A stretch of DNA of 64,000 nt from Verrucomicrobiota bacterium. GTDB taxonomy: Bacteria > Verrucomicrobiota > Kiritimatiellia > CAIQIC01. How positions within the stretch are numbered: position 1 is the stretch's first letter; every line of letters starts with the position of its first letter. Positions 55,439 through 64,000 of the stretch are shown piece by piece. The position numbers and the translations under genes were made by a program. Location of the stretch: the NCBI GenBank assembly GCA_004321905.1, contig SCQF01000041.1, positions 93,472-157,471 on the forward strand, read 5' to 3'. The notes beneath the pieces are model-generated. The model was not told the DNA's origin. It saw only the letters and a program-made list of their open reading frames with translations, and did not search any database.

Positions 55439-56247
55439 GTGTTTTTCTCCAAACTTCGTAGAAATTCTTGGAACTGTCCACCCGCGTAGCCGATGTCGCG
55501 GGAGATCTGCCCGGCACACGCCAGCACGGCGTGCTCCAGCGCCGGTTGTGTCTTGGAATGAAACAAACTGACCAGTCCGGTGACGCCGACCCCGGCCACC
55601 GGTTCACCATTGACATCCAGCACGGGCGCGCCGATGCAATAGATGCCTTGGATATAGTCCTCGTGATCGTAAGCCAGCCCCGTCCTCCGAATCTGCGCCA
55701 ATTCTCCGAACAGCTTCGTTTTGTCGGTCACCGTGTGCGGCGTAAGGGCCTTCAGCATGCGCGGCAATCGGCGGCGGGCCTCATCCACCGGCAGAAACGC
55801 CAGTTCCGCCTTGCTGAACGCGCTGGCGTGCGGTTCCAGCAGACTGCCGGGCAGGACCTGCAAAAAGACCATGCCCGTCGGCGTCACGCAATCCAGCACC
55901 AACGCCCGCGTCTCCCGCAGCGTATGCAACTGCGTCGTTTCGCCCGTCGCCTCGCAGAGCCGCTCCAGGTGTGGTCGCGCGCGGCGCCGCAACTCGAAGC
56001 GCGCCCGCAGCTTCATGCCAAGCGTGAAAAATTGCGTGCCGAGCCGGTAACCGCCGGTCGGGTCTTCTTCCGTATAGCTGCGCTCAGTCAGACATTTCAG
56101 GATGCGGAAGACGCCGTTGGTGGAAATGCCGAGCGCACGGGATAGCTCGGTGATGCCGTAGCCGCGATGGTTCTGGGCCAGGTGCTCGACGATATCCAGC
56201 ATCTGCTCCACCGCCGGCACCGCGTACTTTTTGGCCGCTTTTCGCAT
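55435..56247 (-). CDS. IclR-family transcriptional regulator
   Basis: About 270 residues from ATG 56247 (AGAAAGG upstream; an ATG 21 codons earlier is less likely). N-terminal winged helix: VPAVEQMLDIVEHLAQNHRG, TELSRALGISTNGVFRILKC, YTEEDPTGGYRLG. The ligand domain follows (ETTQLHTLRETRALVLDCVT, SAFSKAELAFLPVDEARRRL, YCIGAPVLDVNGEPVAGVGV). IclR proteins commonly sense sugar-acid or aromatic intermediates and control a nearby catabolic run. It is translationally coupled to the HzsA-like gene. It is the only transcription factor in the window, so it may govern this block; no operator was identified. Confidence 0.9.
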   Translation of the reverse strand: MRKAAKKYAVPAVEQMLDIVEHLAQNHRGYGITELSRALGISTNGVFRILKCLTERSYTEEDPTGGYRLGTQFFTLGMKLRARFELRRRARPHLERLCEATGETTQLHTLRETRALVLDCVTPTGMVFLQVLPGSLLEPHASAFSKAELAFLPVDEARRRLPRMLKALTPHTVTDKTKLFGELAQIRRTGLAYDHEDYIQGIYCIGAPVLDVNGEPVAGVGVTGLVSLFHSKTQPALEHAVLACAGQISRDIGYAGGQFQEFLRSLEKNT

Positions 56248-56321
56248 CACGCCTTTCTTTTTATGAATGAAAAACGCTTTTACATATGAAATATTGTAAG
56301 CCTGATTCAAGAACTATCTTT

Positions 56322-56368
56322 TTCCAGGGTTTGGAAAACGAAACGACGGCTTTTTCCAAGCCTTGGAA
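56322..56368. repeat. Intergenic palindrome pair with the same 32-bp pitch
   Basis: Cores at 56322-56336 (one arm change) and 56354-56368 (perfect). The perfect copy starts six bases after the esterase stop; the other is about 75 bp before the regulator start. No leader is encoded. Confidence 0.88.
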
Positions 56369-56373
56369 CGCCA

Positions 56374-57306
56374 TCACGGTTGCGTCAGGCGAAAGGCCTG
56401 GGTGTAAAAAAACCAGTTTTTGTCACCCAGTTTTTCGTAAAGGCCAAGCATATTGTGACCGATGCCCTCGATCGGCGTGTACTCGTGCGCGATGTTCAGA
56501 CGGACCAACTCCTCATGAAACGTGGCGTTTGGCCCGACCAACTGGCCGACCACCTGCCGGATCAGCATGTTGCCCTGAATCTGCGCCTTGTTTTTCGCGA
56601 CCAAATCCAGCGGATGGGCGGCGGCAAACAACGCCTCTTTGCCGTCAAAGACGCGCCGAAAGACGTCCGCGTGGCGACCTTGCATCACATGGATATCCAC
56701 CAACGCGGCATCCATCATGGAGACCGAGCCGAACAACTCCGGATATTTGAAGCCGAGATGCCCCGCACCAAAGCCACCCATCGAGAAGCCCTCCATCATC
56801 CGCCCGGCGCGCGTGGCGCAGGTCCGGTAGGTGGCGTCAATATGCGGAATCAGTTCCTGAATGATGACGGTTTCGACGGGGCGACGGACCTGGATGGCAT
56901 CGCAGTAGAAGCTATCAATCATGCCGTTGACAAAAACGACGATCATGGGCGGTGCTTTTTTCCGGGTGATGGCTGCGGTCAGTCGTTCGCAGAAACGCGG
57001 CACACCCTGTTGCGAGCCGCCGATGCCGTGCAGCCAGAACACCACCGGAAACCGCTTGGCCGGCGACTGCTCATAAGTGGGCGGCAGATAGACGAGGTAG
57101 CTCACTTTCGTTCCGGCCGTTTTGCTGTCGAAAGTCTGATAGTGAAGATTGGGGCCAGTGACAGGTGCCGTCTGCCATTGCGGTTCGGCAGCCTTGGTCC
57201 GCATCCCGTTTGGATGTATCCAAGAACGTTGCCCTGTCTGCGCATTTGCAGTCATTATACTGACCGCGAGCGTCAGGCCTCCCAGCGTCAGGCGAAGATA
57301 TTGCAT
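56374..57306 (-). CDS. Exported esterase (feruloyl-esterase/enterochelin-esterase-like)
   Basis: About 310 residues from ATG 57306. It is preferred because the signal RLTLGGLTLAVSIMTANA follows and CCGGAAAG precedes; a longer frame overlaps the upstream gene. Esterase-D fold: KVSYLVYLPPTYEQSPAKRF, VVFWLHGIGGSQQG, nucleophile in GFS175MGGFGA and a late histidine in EGIGHNMLG. Related enzymes release ferulate or acetate from polysaccharides. The palindrome pair lies directly beyond its stop. Role: probable deacylation next to the sulfatase system; substrate unassigned. Confidence 0.85.
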   Translation of the reverse strand: MQYLRLTLGGLTLAVSIMTANAQTGQRSWIHPNGMRTKAAEPQWQTAPVTGPNLHYQTFDSKTAGTKVSYLVYLPPTYEQSPAKRFPVVFWLHGIGGSQQGVPRFCERLTAAITRKKAPPMIVVFVNGMIDSFYCDAIQVRRPVETVIIQELIPHIDATYRTCATRAGRMMEGFSMGGFGAGHLGFKYPELFGSVSMMDAALVDIHVMQGRHADVFRRVFDGKEALFAAAHPLDLVAKNKAQIQGNMLIRQVVGQLVGPNATFHEELVRLNIAHEYTPIEGIGHNMLGLYEKLGDKNWFFYTQAFRLTQP

Positions 57307-57313
57307 GGTCAAC

Positions 57314-58429
57314 TCACTTTCCGGGGTTGGCGTTTGGTTTTGAATCCGCACTGGATTTTGCATGGCGACTCATCACGGCGGCTCCATAGGCCAAAACTTT
57401 CTCGCAAGCAGGATCGAATTCCGGCTGGCCGCGCGTACCGGAGAGCACATCTTCCGGATAGACATTCAGATAACTGCACCGAATCCGTTCCGCCGCTTGC
57501 ATCACCGCCATGAGTTCCTTCGCGTCGCCGCGCGCGGAAGCGGCCATCTCAAAAAAGAGCTTCGTCTGTCTGGACCAACCGACAAACGGCGATGCACGTC
57601 CGCCCGCTGTCTCACGATAGCTATGACCACCCAAGCCGTTCTGGCCCACATAGAATTTCTTGCTCACACAATAGTTGCCGATCTCGGCGAGATGACCACC
57701 GCCCTGCAGCCCGCCCTTGTTCAGCGTCACCAAGAGCGGCGTCTTGCGGAACGTCCGGTCAGCGGCATCCACCCATTCCTTGATCGTGGCCAACCAGAGT
57801 TCGTCGCTGTACGTCCGCCCGTCGCTCGTCTTGATCTTGGCAAATTGCGTTTTGAACTCGGGATTCAGGCGGTCAATCGTGCCGAACCGGTACGGATTGG
57901 TTTCCGCGCCCGGCGTCACATCCACAAACAGCAGGCTGGCGTTGCCGTCGTAGCGTGCGGCGCATTGTTCCAGAAAACGCCACGCGTAGCGTTTATAGAC
58001 CGGATCCCAGATCAGCGGGATTTCCGTCCCACTGGGTTTGTGCAGCGCAAACTTAGCGCCGGCTTGCCAGACCCACACGGGCGTTGGTGTTTTGTAATAG
58101 GGCTTGGGCCAATAGCCGCTGGTGGACCAGAGGACGCGCAGGGCGACTTTTTTGCCGGCCTTGAGCCACGGCGCGATCCATTGATCCACCTGCCGCCAGT
58201 CGCACACGCCATTTTCTTTTTCCACCTCGCCCCAAATCACCTGAAACAAAGCGCCGGTGATATGCGGATTGGCGAGCACAGCTTGGTTATCGGCCAACGC
58301 ATAGTCCGCCTTGGCATAATAGAGCAAGCCCGCGCCCGGCTCGCGCGGCAGACGAACGCTGGCAGGTTCGGCTGCCGCCACCAGTACGGCCAAGACCATC
58401 GCAAACGCGAGTGCCGCGGTGTGTTTCAT
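57314..58429 (-). CDS. Exported glycosidase-like TIM-barrel protein (family not assigned)
   Basis: About 371 residues from ATG 58429, which overlaps the stop of the upstream gene as ATGA. The longer open frame is antisense-like and has no ribosome-binding site. Signal LAFAMVLAVLVAAAEPA. The body looks like a clan-A glycosidase: ITGALFQVIWGEVEKENGVC, KVALRVLWSTSGYWP, YAWRFLEQCAARYDGNASLL and LLVTLNKGGLQGGG. A glutamate follows the IWGEVE strand and another is in the DVTPGAETN block. These could be acid/base and nucleophile but this is unproven. Seven bases separate its stop from the esterase start. Confidence 0.6.
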   Translation of the reverse strand: MKHTAALAFAMVLAVLVAAAEPASVRLPREPGAGLLYYAKADYALADNQAVLANPHITGALFQVIWGEVEKENGVCDWRQVDQWIAPWLKAGKKVALRVLWSTSGYWPKPYYKTPTPVWVWQAGAKFALHKPSGTEIPLIWDPVYKRYAWRFLEQCAARYDGNASLLFVDVTPGAETNPYRFGTIDRLNPEFKTQFAKIKTSDGRTYSDELWLATIKEWVDAADRTFRKTPLLVTLNKGGLQGGGHLAEIGNYCVSKKFYVGQNGLGGHSYRETAGGRASPFVGWSRQTKLFFEMAASARGDAKELMAVMQAAERIRCSYLNVYPEDVLSGTRGQPEFDPACEKVLAYGAAVMSRHAKSSADSKPNANPGK

Positions 58430-60144
58430 GGCGTCTGCCTCGTCAGCGCGCCGCCGCCATCCAGTGTGCCGCTGAATCCCGGCCCGCCGGCGGCCACATA
58501 ACCGCGGCTCGCACCGGATTGATCCGGGCTGACCCAGAACGCGTAGAGTTTGCCGTTCGTCAACTGAAACCGGAACTTGACCGGTTTGCCCGCAAGTGCG
58601 GAGAGATCGGCGGTGCCTTTCCACTCCACGGCCAGCAGTGTTTTATCGGCAGTGATTGGCGTGCAGTTGGCCACGGAGAACGGTGCAATGACTTGCTTCT
58701 GTTCGTCTAGAATTTCCACGCGCAGTTCGCCTTGTGGTGCGGCGAGGTTCACAAACAGCTTTTTACCGTCGAACACAACCGGGCGCGTCGTCAGCGTGCC
58801 CGGCTTTGCACCTGCATCCATCGAGGCAAAGCCGTCGCGGCGCAACGTGGCCATGCCGATGCTACCACCGTAATACATGCCCCGCGCGCCATCGGGCGCA
58901 AAGCCGGAGAAACCGCAGTACGGAAAATAGAGTTTATCGCCCAGCACCACGCACACGCCAACGGCGCCGTGGATATAGCCCCGATCCCAATCGCCGGCTT
59001 TGCGCGTTGCCGCAATGAAGGGGCACCGATCAGGGCGCTGCCAGTGAAATCCGTCACGGCTGAAACCGAGCTTTAGCTCCGTAATCTTCGGGGATTTCTC
59101 CGCGTCGCACACCTCGTTTTTGGGGCCGAGATGAATTTGGAACTCACCCAGCAGCAGGCTCTCATAGGCCACGGCGTTCAGACAGTAGAGCTGTGCCGCC
59201 TCACCAATGGCGGGATCGGGTTCATCGAGCCGGTCGGCGTTGGTCCAATAGACCATCGCCTTGCCCCAATCCGCGCCGGCAAGGAAGTCACGGTTTTCGG
59301 CGTAGTAACGACATCGGTCGCGGCACGGAAAACCGTGTGGGCCTTTGATGCTAAAGACCCATACTTTCCTGAACGGATTGTAGAAAAAAGTGCTGTAGTC
59401 CTCCGCCGGGCCGGTCCGCACAGGCCGGGACCAGGCGCGACCATCGGACGAGGTCTTCAGGAGATGCATCAGGTGTTTTCCGTCCAAGGGATCGCCGGGG
59501 ACGGCATCAAAGCCACCGGCCATATATTTTATCCGCTCTTCTAGTTGCTCCGTATTGAGGTCCAGCCAAAGGCACCGGTCGCGACCGGCGCCATCCTGCA
59601 GGTTGAAGTTGCGCGATTTAGGTAGCAGCCAATTGGTCCCGGCCAAGCCCACGTTGGGACGCCTCCAGTGAATCAGGTCGGTGCTGGTAGCCAGGGCCAA
59701 CGCCCCGTACAACCCTCCATGCAACCCTCCGGCATCGTAAAACATTTTGAAGGCGCGTTCAGCCGGATCGTAGAAAACACCGCCGGCAATCATGGCGCAT
59801 GATTTCTGTCGGCCCTCCCCGTCTGTTTCCGTTGGTGTCAAAACGGGGTTGCCTGCGAACTTTTGCGCTTGATGAAAAACGCGCGTCAAATCGGTTTGCT
59901 CGATAAGAAAATCATCCACGAAAAGCTGCCGGCCGATGTTGATCGGGATGATCTTCGGCGGATTCTGCAAATAGGGCACGGTCATCGGCTCGGTGGATTT
60001 CGGATCGCCGTCACGCGGCGGCCAGATGGTAGGCAACTGGATTCCGTTGTAAAGTTCTTCGCCCGCCGCCGCGATGGCAACACCGCATAAGAGTCCTACC
60101 AGCAGCGCCCCTAAAGCAAATCGTCGTCTTTCAGTGTGCCGCAT
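58426..60144 (-). CDS. Exported GH32/GH43-like five-bladed propeller glycosidase (tentative)
   Basis: 572 residues. Leader RHTERRRFALGALLVGLLCG has an arginine triplet before a hydrophobic core and fits Sec or Tat export. Propeller features: QLFVDDFLIEQTDL, MIAGGVFYDPAERAFKMFYD, ATSTDLIHWRRPNVG, KLGFSRDGFHWQRPD and HGAVGVCVVLGDKLYFPYCG. Such proteins resemble the N-terminal GH32/GH43 blades, with a C-terminal beta-sandwich (KLFVNLAAPQGELRVEILDE). Catalytic acidic residues were not assigned. The start is six bases past the dnaE stop, so some read-through from dnaE is possible. Confidence 0.62.
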   Translation of the reverse strand: MRHTERRRFALGALLVGLLCGVAIAAAGEELYNGIQLPTIWPPRDGDPKSTEPMTVPYLQNPPKIIPINIGRQLFVDDFLIEQTDLTRVFHQAQKFAGNPVLTPTETDGEGRQKSCAMIAGGVFYDPAERAFKMFYDAGGLHGGLYGALALATSTDLIHWRRPNVGLAGTNWLLPKSRNFNLQDGAGRDRCLWLDLNTEQLEERIKYMAGGFDAVPGDPLDGKHLMHLLKTSSDGRAWSRPVRTGPAEDYSTFFYNPFRKVWVFSIKGPHGFPCRDRCRYYAENRDFLAGADWGKAMVYWTNADRLDEPDPAIGEAAQLYCLNAVAYESLLLGEFQIHLGPKNEVCDAEKSPKITELKLGFSRDGFHWQRPDRCPFIAATRKAGDWDRGYIHGAVGVCVVLGDKLYFPYCGFSGFAPDGARGMYYGGSIGMATLRRDGFASMDAGAKPGTLTTRPVVFDGKKLFVNLAAPQGELRVEILDEQKQVIAPFSVANCTPITADKTLLAVEWKGTADLSALAGKPVKFRFQLTNGKLYAFWVSPDQSGASRGYVAAGGPGFSGTLDGGGALTRQTP

Positions 60145-60150
60145 GGTCGC

Positions 60151-63100
60151 TCAACCTTCGCCACCGCCGCCGTTACTGCTCCAGCGGCGTGGCGCGGGCG
60201 GCTTAAGGCAGACGCTGGCCCGCGGCGCGATGTAGAGGCTGTCCTCGCCCAACAATTGTTGCACCGCGCGCAGGAAGGCCTCGTTGGGCGCAACTTTCAA
60301 GGTCGCATGCGCGTTCACATAGACTTTCTCGCCGGACGGCAGCAATACGACGATGTTCAGCGGCGTTTGACCGGGATGCTGCCGGATGAGTTCTTTGAGG
60401 CGCAGCAGATTTTCGGGCGTCGCCTGATGTTCGGGCAGATGCACGCGGACGCTTTCGGTGAAGTGACGCGGAGCATCGGCCAGCGAGTAAATTTCCTGCG
60501 CCGTGATCTTGAGTTGTTGCTGCCCCATCCGGTCGTCGCGGCCCACCGTGCCGCATAGCATGATCGGTGCATCGTCCTTAAGATAAACGCCATAGGCGTT
60601 GAACGTGGAAGGAAAGGCCACCGCTTCCACCGCGCCATCCAACCGTTCCAACCGGAAGATGCCCATCGCCTCCTGTGATTTTTTCGTGAAACGCTTCTGG
60701 AAATTACTGACCAGCCCGCCGACGCGCACCAGCGTACCGCTGGGTACGTCTTCCAGTGCGCCTTCGCCGATCAGGCTGTAGCGATTAAGAATCCACTCAA
60801 ACTGTGTGAGCGGATGGCCGGAGATGAAAAAGCCGAGTAATTCTTTCTCGCCGGCGAGCAGTTGGCTTTCGGTCCAGACTTCGCCGGTCGGCAGTTCGTT
60901 GTCGTTGGTGGTGTGCGGGCCATCATCACCGCCCATCAAACCGAAGAGCGAGGTCTGGCCGGCACGCCGGTCGCGCTGTTCGGTCGCGGCGCGGCTCATC
61001 GCCGCATCAATGCCGGCGAACAACCGGCCGCGCGGTACGCCGGTGAAGTCGAACGCACCGCACCGCACGAGGCTTTCCAAAACTTTTTTGTTGGCGCGCT
61101 GCCCGTCCACGCGATTGCAAAAATCCACCAAGCCCTTGAAGGGCCCTGCGGCGTCGCGGTTACGGATAATTTCTTCAACAGCGCCTTCCCCGACGTTCTT
61201 GATGCCGGCGAGACCAAAGCGAATTTTTTTGCCTGTGGGCGTGAAGTGCAGATCGCTTTCGTTGATGCTCGGCGGCAAAATCTCGATGCCCATCGCGCGG
61301 GCTTCGACAATGAAGTTGGTGAGTTTGTCGGGATTGCCGATTTCACTGGTGAGCAGCGCCGCCATGAATTCCACCGGATAGTTGGCCTTCAGATAAGCCG
61401 TTTGATAGGCCACGATGGCATACGCCGCACTGTGCGATTTATTGAAGCCATAGGCGGCAAACTTGTCAATCGTGTCGAAGATGGCGCCGGCTTTTTCGCG
61501 CGGAATCTTGTTCGTCTGCTGGCAGCCGGCGACAAACTTGTCCCGCATCTTCGCCATTTCTTCCGGCTTCTTTTTGCCCATGGCGCGGCGCAGGACGTCG
61601 CCTTCGCCCAGTGAAAAACCGGCGAGGATGTTCGCGGCCTGCTGCACCTGCTCCTGATAAACGATGATGCCGTAGGTCTCCTGGAGAATCTGTTCCAGCA
61701 ATGGATGGGCATACTCAATCGCTTCCACACCGTTTTTGCGGTTGATGAAGGAATCAATGAACTGCATCGGGCCGGGACGATAAAGCGCGATCAAGGCGAT
61801 CAGGTCTTCGATCTTGTTCGAGCCCATGCGCCGCAACAGGTCGCGCATGCCGCCAGATTCCAGTTGGAACACGCCAACCGCATCGCCACGGCTCAGCAAT
61901 TCATAAGTCTGGGTGTCTTCCAGCGAGATCGTGTCTATGTCGAGCTTCACCGCGTGGTTGCGCTGGACATAGGTGACGGCATCTTGAATCACCGTCAGCG
62001 TTTTGAGGCCGAGGAAATCCATCTTGAGCAGGCCGGTGGCCTCCAGCGGCACCATTTCATATTGCGTGATGATTTCTTTGTCTTTGCTACGCGCCAGCGG
62101 CAGCAATTCCATCAAAGGTTTTTCGCCAATGACCACGCCGGCGGCATGGACGCCGGGATTGCGCGCGAGCCCCTCGAGCACGCGGGCATATTTCATGATG
62201 CGCCTGGCGTTCTCGTCGCGCTCGCAGACCTGCTTGAATTCCGGATTTTGTTGCAGCGCTTTTTCCAGATCAATCTTGGGGTCTTCCGGCACCATCTTGG
62301 CCAACCGGTCGCATTCGCCCAGCGGCACATCCAGCACGCGTCCAATATCGCGGATCACTGTTTTGGGGCCCAGCGTGCCGAACGTGACGATCTGCGCGAC
62401 ATTTTCCGCGCCGTACTTGTTGCGGACGTAGTCAATCACCTCGCCGCGTCGCCGCTGGCAAAAATCAATATCGAAGTCCGGCGCGCTGATGCGCTCCGGG
62501 TTCAGAAAGCGTTCGAAAATCAAATTGAAACGCAGCGGCTCGATGTTCGTGATGCCCATCGCATAGGCGATGATGCTGCCCGCACCCGAGCCGCGGCCCG
62601 GCCCCACCGGAATACCGATTTCCTTGGCGTGGTGAATGAAATCCCAGACCACGAGGTAGTAGTTGATGAAGCCCGTTTTTTCGATAACGCTCAATTCATA
62701 GTCGAAGCGCGTGATGGCCTTCTTTTCGAAATCGTTCGTCGGTTGCCGGCAGTCGGCGATGTTATAGCGCTGCCGCAAACCGGCGTGACCAATCTGGATG
62801 ATGAGTTCCTTCTGCGTCACGCCCGCCGGTGTTTTGTAGACCGGGAAATGCAGTTCCTTGCCGAGCCGTAAATCCACATTGCAACGCTGGCCGATCTCCA
62901 CCGTCCGCGCCAGCAATTCCGGTTCGTCGGGGAAGAGCGCCTGCATCTCCGTGCCGCTCTTCATGTAGAACTGGTCGCCGTGATAATGCATCCGGTCGGT
63001 GTCGGAGAGTTTGTTCTGCGTTTGGAGACAGAGCAACACCTCGTGCGCTTCGGCGTGCTCGCGCTGGAGATAGTGTACGTCGTTGGTGCAGATCAACGGC

Positions 63101-63711
63101 AGGTTCAGCGCCCGCGCCACCTCGCGCAAGCCGGCGTTCGCCTTCGCTTGCTCCGGCAAGCCGTGATTCTGGAGTTCCAGAAAATAATTACCCTTGCCGA
63201 GAATCTCCGCGTAGTGGCCCGCCGCCCGCTGGGCGGCGTCGAGCCGGCCCGCCACGCAATGCTCTGCCGGCTCGCCTTTGAGACAGCTTGAAAGTCCGAT
63301 CAGGCCCCGGGCGTGTTGTGCCAGCAGTTCCTTATCTATGCGCGGCTTGTAATAGAAACCTTCGAGATGCGCCAGCGAGACCAGTTTGATCAAATTGGCC
63401 CAGCCGTGTTCGTCTTCCGCCAACAGCACGAGGTGATTGTTCGGCTGTTTACCGCTCTCCGTGGCTTTGCGGTCGTGCCGGCTGCCGGTGGCCACATAGA
63501 CCTCGCAGCCAAGGATCGGCTTGATCCCGGCAGCTTTGGCTTCCTTATAGAACTCGATCGCGCCGTAGAGCACGCCGTGATCGGTGATCGCCAGCGCGCC
63601 CATTTCTAATTCTACGGCGCGCTTGATGGTTTTCTTCACCTGACAGGCGCTATCCAACAGGCTGTATTCCGTGTGGAAGTGCAGGTGAACAAATGGAACG
63701 TGCTTGGCCAT
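60151..63711 (-). CDS. dnaE: DNA polymerase III alpha subunit
   Basis: 1,186 residues, standard length. Replicative polymerase of the C family. PHP domain (VHLHFHTEYSLLDSACQVKK, AITDHGVLYGAIEFY, CEVYV) at 1-270. Palm (GPGRGSGAGSIIAYAMG, APDFDIDF with the metal aspartates, CQRRRGEVIDY). The MSxxxxxLRRAMGKK-like fingers region (GDVLRRAMGKKKPEEMAKMR) follows, then the helix-hairpin-helix and OB-fold region (GTLVRVGGLVSNFQKRFTKK, VEAVAFPSTFNAYG). A housekeeping gene inside a catabolic run. Unrelated to the leader system. Start ATG 63711; ribosome-binding site weak. Confidence 0.97.
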   Translation of the reverse strand: MAKHVPFVHLHFHTEYSLLDSACQVKKTIKRAVELEMGALAITDHGVLYGAIEFYKEAKAAGIKPILGCEVYVATGSRHDRKATESGKQPNNHLVLLAEDEHGWANLIKLVSLAHLEGFYYKPRIDKELLAQHARGLIGLSSCLKGEPAEHCVAGRLDAAQRAAGHYAEILGKGNYFLELQNHGLPEQAKANAGLREVARALNLPLICTNDVHYLQREHAEAHEVLLCLQTQNKLSDTDRMHYHGDQFYMKSGTEMQALFPDEPELLARTVEIGQRCNVDLRLGKELHFPVYKTPAGVTQKELIIQIGHAGLRQRYNIADCRQPTNDFEKKAITRFDYELSVIEKTGFINYYLVVWDFIHHAKEIGIPVGPGRGSGAGSIIAYAMGITNIEPLRFNLIFERFLNPERISAPDFDIDFCQRRRGEVIDYVRNKYGAENVAQIVTFGTLGPKTVIRDIGRVLDVPLGECDRLAKMVPEDPKIDLEKALQQNPEFKQVCERDENARRIMKYARVLEGLARNPGVHAAGVVIGEKPLMELLPLARSKDKEIITQYEMVPLEATGLLKMDFLGLKTLTVIQDAVTYVQRNHAVKLDIDTISLEDTQTYELLSRGDAVGVFQLESGGMRDLLRRMGSNKIEDLIALIALYRPGPMQFIDSFINRKNGVEAIEYAHPLLEQILQETYGIIVYQEQVQQAANILAGFSLGEGDVLRRAMGKKKPEEMAKMRDKFVAGCQQTNKIPREKAGAIFDTIDKFAAYGFNKSHSAAYAIVAYQTAYLKANYPVEFMAALLTSEIGNPDKLTNFIVEARAMGIEILPPSINESDLHFTPTGKKIRFGLAGIKNVGEGAVEEIIRNRDAAGPFKGLVDFCNRVDGQRANKKVLESLVRCGAFDFTGVPRGRLFAGIDAAMSRAATEQRDRRAGQTSLFGLMGGDDGPHTTNDNELPTGEVWTESQLLAGEKELLGFFISGHPLTQFEWILNRYSLIGEGALEDVPSGTLVRVGGLVSNFQKRFTKKSQEAMGIFRLERLDGAVEAVAFPSTFNAYGVYLKDDAPIMLCGTVGRDDRMGQQQLKITAQEIYSLADAPRHFTESVRVHLPEHQATPENLLRLKELIRQHPGQTPLNIVVLLPSGEKVYVNAHATLKVAPNEAFLRAVQQLLGEDSLYIAPRASVCLKPPAPRRWSSNGGGGEG

Positions 63712-63803
63712 GGTTTTGATTTCGCTCGCCGCTCCGCGGCACGCAGTCCTTTACCACAGCCCGCCGCGTTATGCAAAACCGGGAATGCTTTTCCAAGAAT
63801 GAA

Positions 63804-63843
63804 GCGCCGGGTTCCCCGTGGCTTGCCACGGGGAGGAAGGCGC
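63804..63843. repeat. Subterminal hairpin of an IS200/IS605-type left end
   Basis: CCCCGTGG (63814-63821), a CTTG loop and CCACGGGG (63826-63833) form a perfect eight-pair stem. An outer GCGCC/GGCGC (63804-63808 and 63839-63843) extends it across two short bulges. It sits about 80 bp upstream of tnpA, as expected for the ssDNA hairpin recognised by Y1 transposases. Confidence 0.75.
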
Positions 63844-63920
63844 TCCTTAGCGGAGGAGTTCAGGGGAGGCGGCAGCCTCTCTTGATGAAAGGCCCTTGCG
63901 GGCTGTGGTATAGAGGGTGC

Positions 63921-64000
63921 ATGACACTCCAGCGAACGAGTCATGCGATCTATGACACGTGTTATCATCTTGTCTGGTGCCCGAAATACCGGAAAGACCT
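63921..64000 (+). CDS. tnpA: IS200/IS605-type TnpA transposase, cut by window end
   Basis: From ATG 63921 the frame reads MTLQRTSHAIYDTCYHLVWC, then PKYRKD, and is open at the edge. The H-x-V/A-Y...Y-H-L-V-W-x-x-K-Y-R signature is the start of Y1 (HUH) transposases of the IS200/IS605 family. The catalytic HUH and tyrosine lie outside the window. The upstream hairpin fits the left end. Plus strand, opposed to dnaE. Whether a tnpB follows cannot be seen. Confidence 0.85.
   Translation, partial: MTLQRTSHAIYDTCYHLVWCPKYRKD

Overview
The window looks like part of a chromosome from a GC-rich Gram-negative polysaccharide degrader of the PVC group (Planctomycetes, Verrucomicrobiota, Lentisphaerota, Kiritimatiellota). 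This is inference: there is no rRNA, and the basis is the density of exported type I sulfatases, the HzsA-related haem proteins and the mix of CAZymes. A Kiritimatiellota-like origin fits best. Nearly everything is on the minus strand. The clear exceptions are one peptidase-like gene, a decayed IS fragment and an IS200-type element at the right edge.

Layout. (1) 0.2-34.2 kb: a tight minus-strand run with 15 intact type I sulfatases of several different kinds (arylsulfatase-A-like, iduronate-2-sulfatase-like, sulfamidase-like), plus sulfatase remnants. Interspersed are an alpha/beta-hydrolase esterase, a GH2 enzyme, a beta-helix pectate-lyase-like protein, an agarase-like TIM barrel and a GH127-type enzyme. 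(2) 34.4-37.4 kb: a divergent CocE/X-Pro-peptidase-like gene runs into a small arsenic-flavoured fragment (DUF2703 lipoprotein and a 5'-truncated arsM). That fragment also abuts the 3' end of a second GH127-type gene, so it looks like an insertion between two polysaccharide genes. (3) 39.4-55.4 kb: a broken beta-propeller gene, a propeller/di-haem peroxidase, two giant HzsA-like proteins ending in an FGE-like fold, a GH2 with an inserted discoidin domain, a beta-propeller protein and an iron alcohol dehydrogenase. (4) 55.4-60.1 kb: an IclR-type regulator, an esterase and two more glycosidase-like genes. (5) 60.2-63.7 kb: dnaE, six bases upstream of the catabolic run. (6) 63.8 kb to the end: an IS200/IS605 left-end hairpin and the start of tnpA.

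Together the genes describe extracytoplasmic breakdown of a sulfated, esterified polysaccharide: sulfatases and esterases strip substituents, then the GH2, GH127, agarase-like, GH32/43-like and lyase-like enzymes act on the backbone. No sulfatase-maturing enzyme (anSME or a true FGE) was seen, so maturation must be encoded elsewhere.

The most unusual signal is a 15-bp palindrome, TTCCAAnnnTTGGAA. It occurs as a pair with a pitch of exactly 32 bp inside the signal-peptide region of 14 genes, as two intergenic pairs with the same pitch, and as three singles. The leader that carries it (twin-arginine motif plus palindrome pair) is much better conserved than the proteins behind it. It also occurs on a non-sulfatase that has its own second signal peptide, and it survives as orphan leaders ending in early stops. 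This suggests a recombining export-leader cassette.
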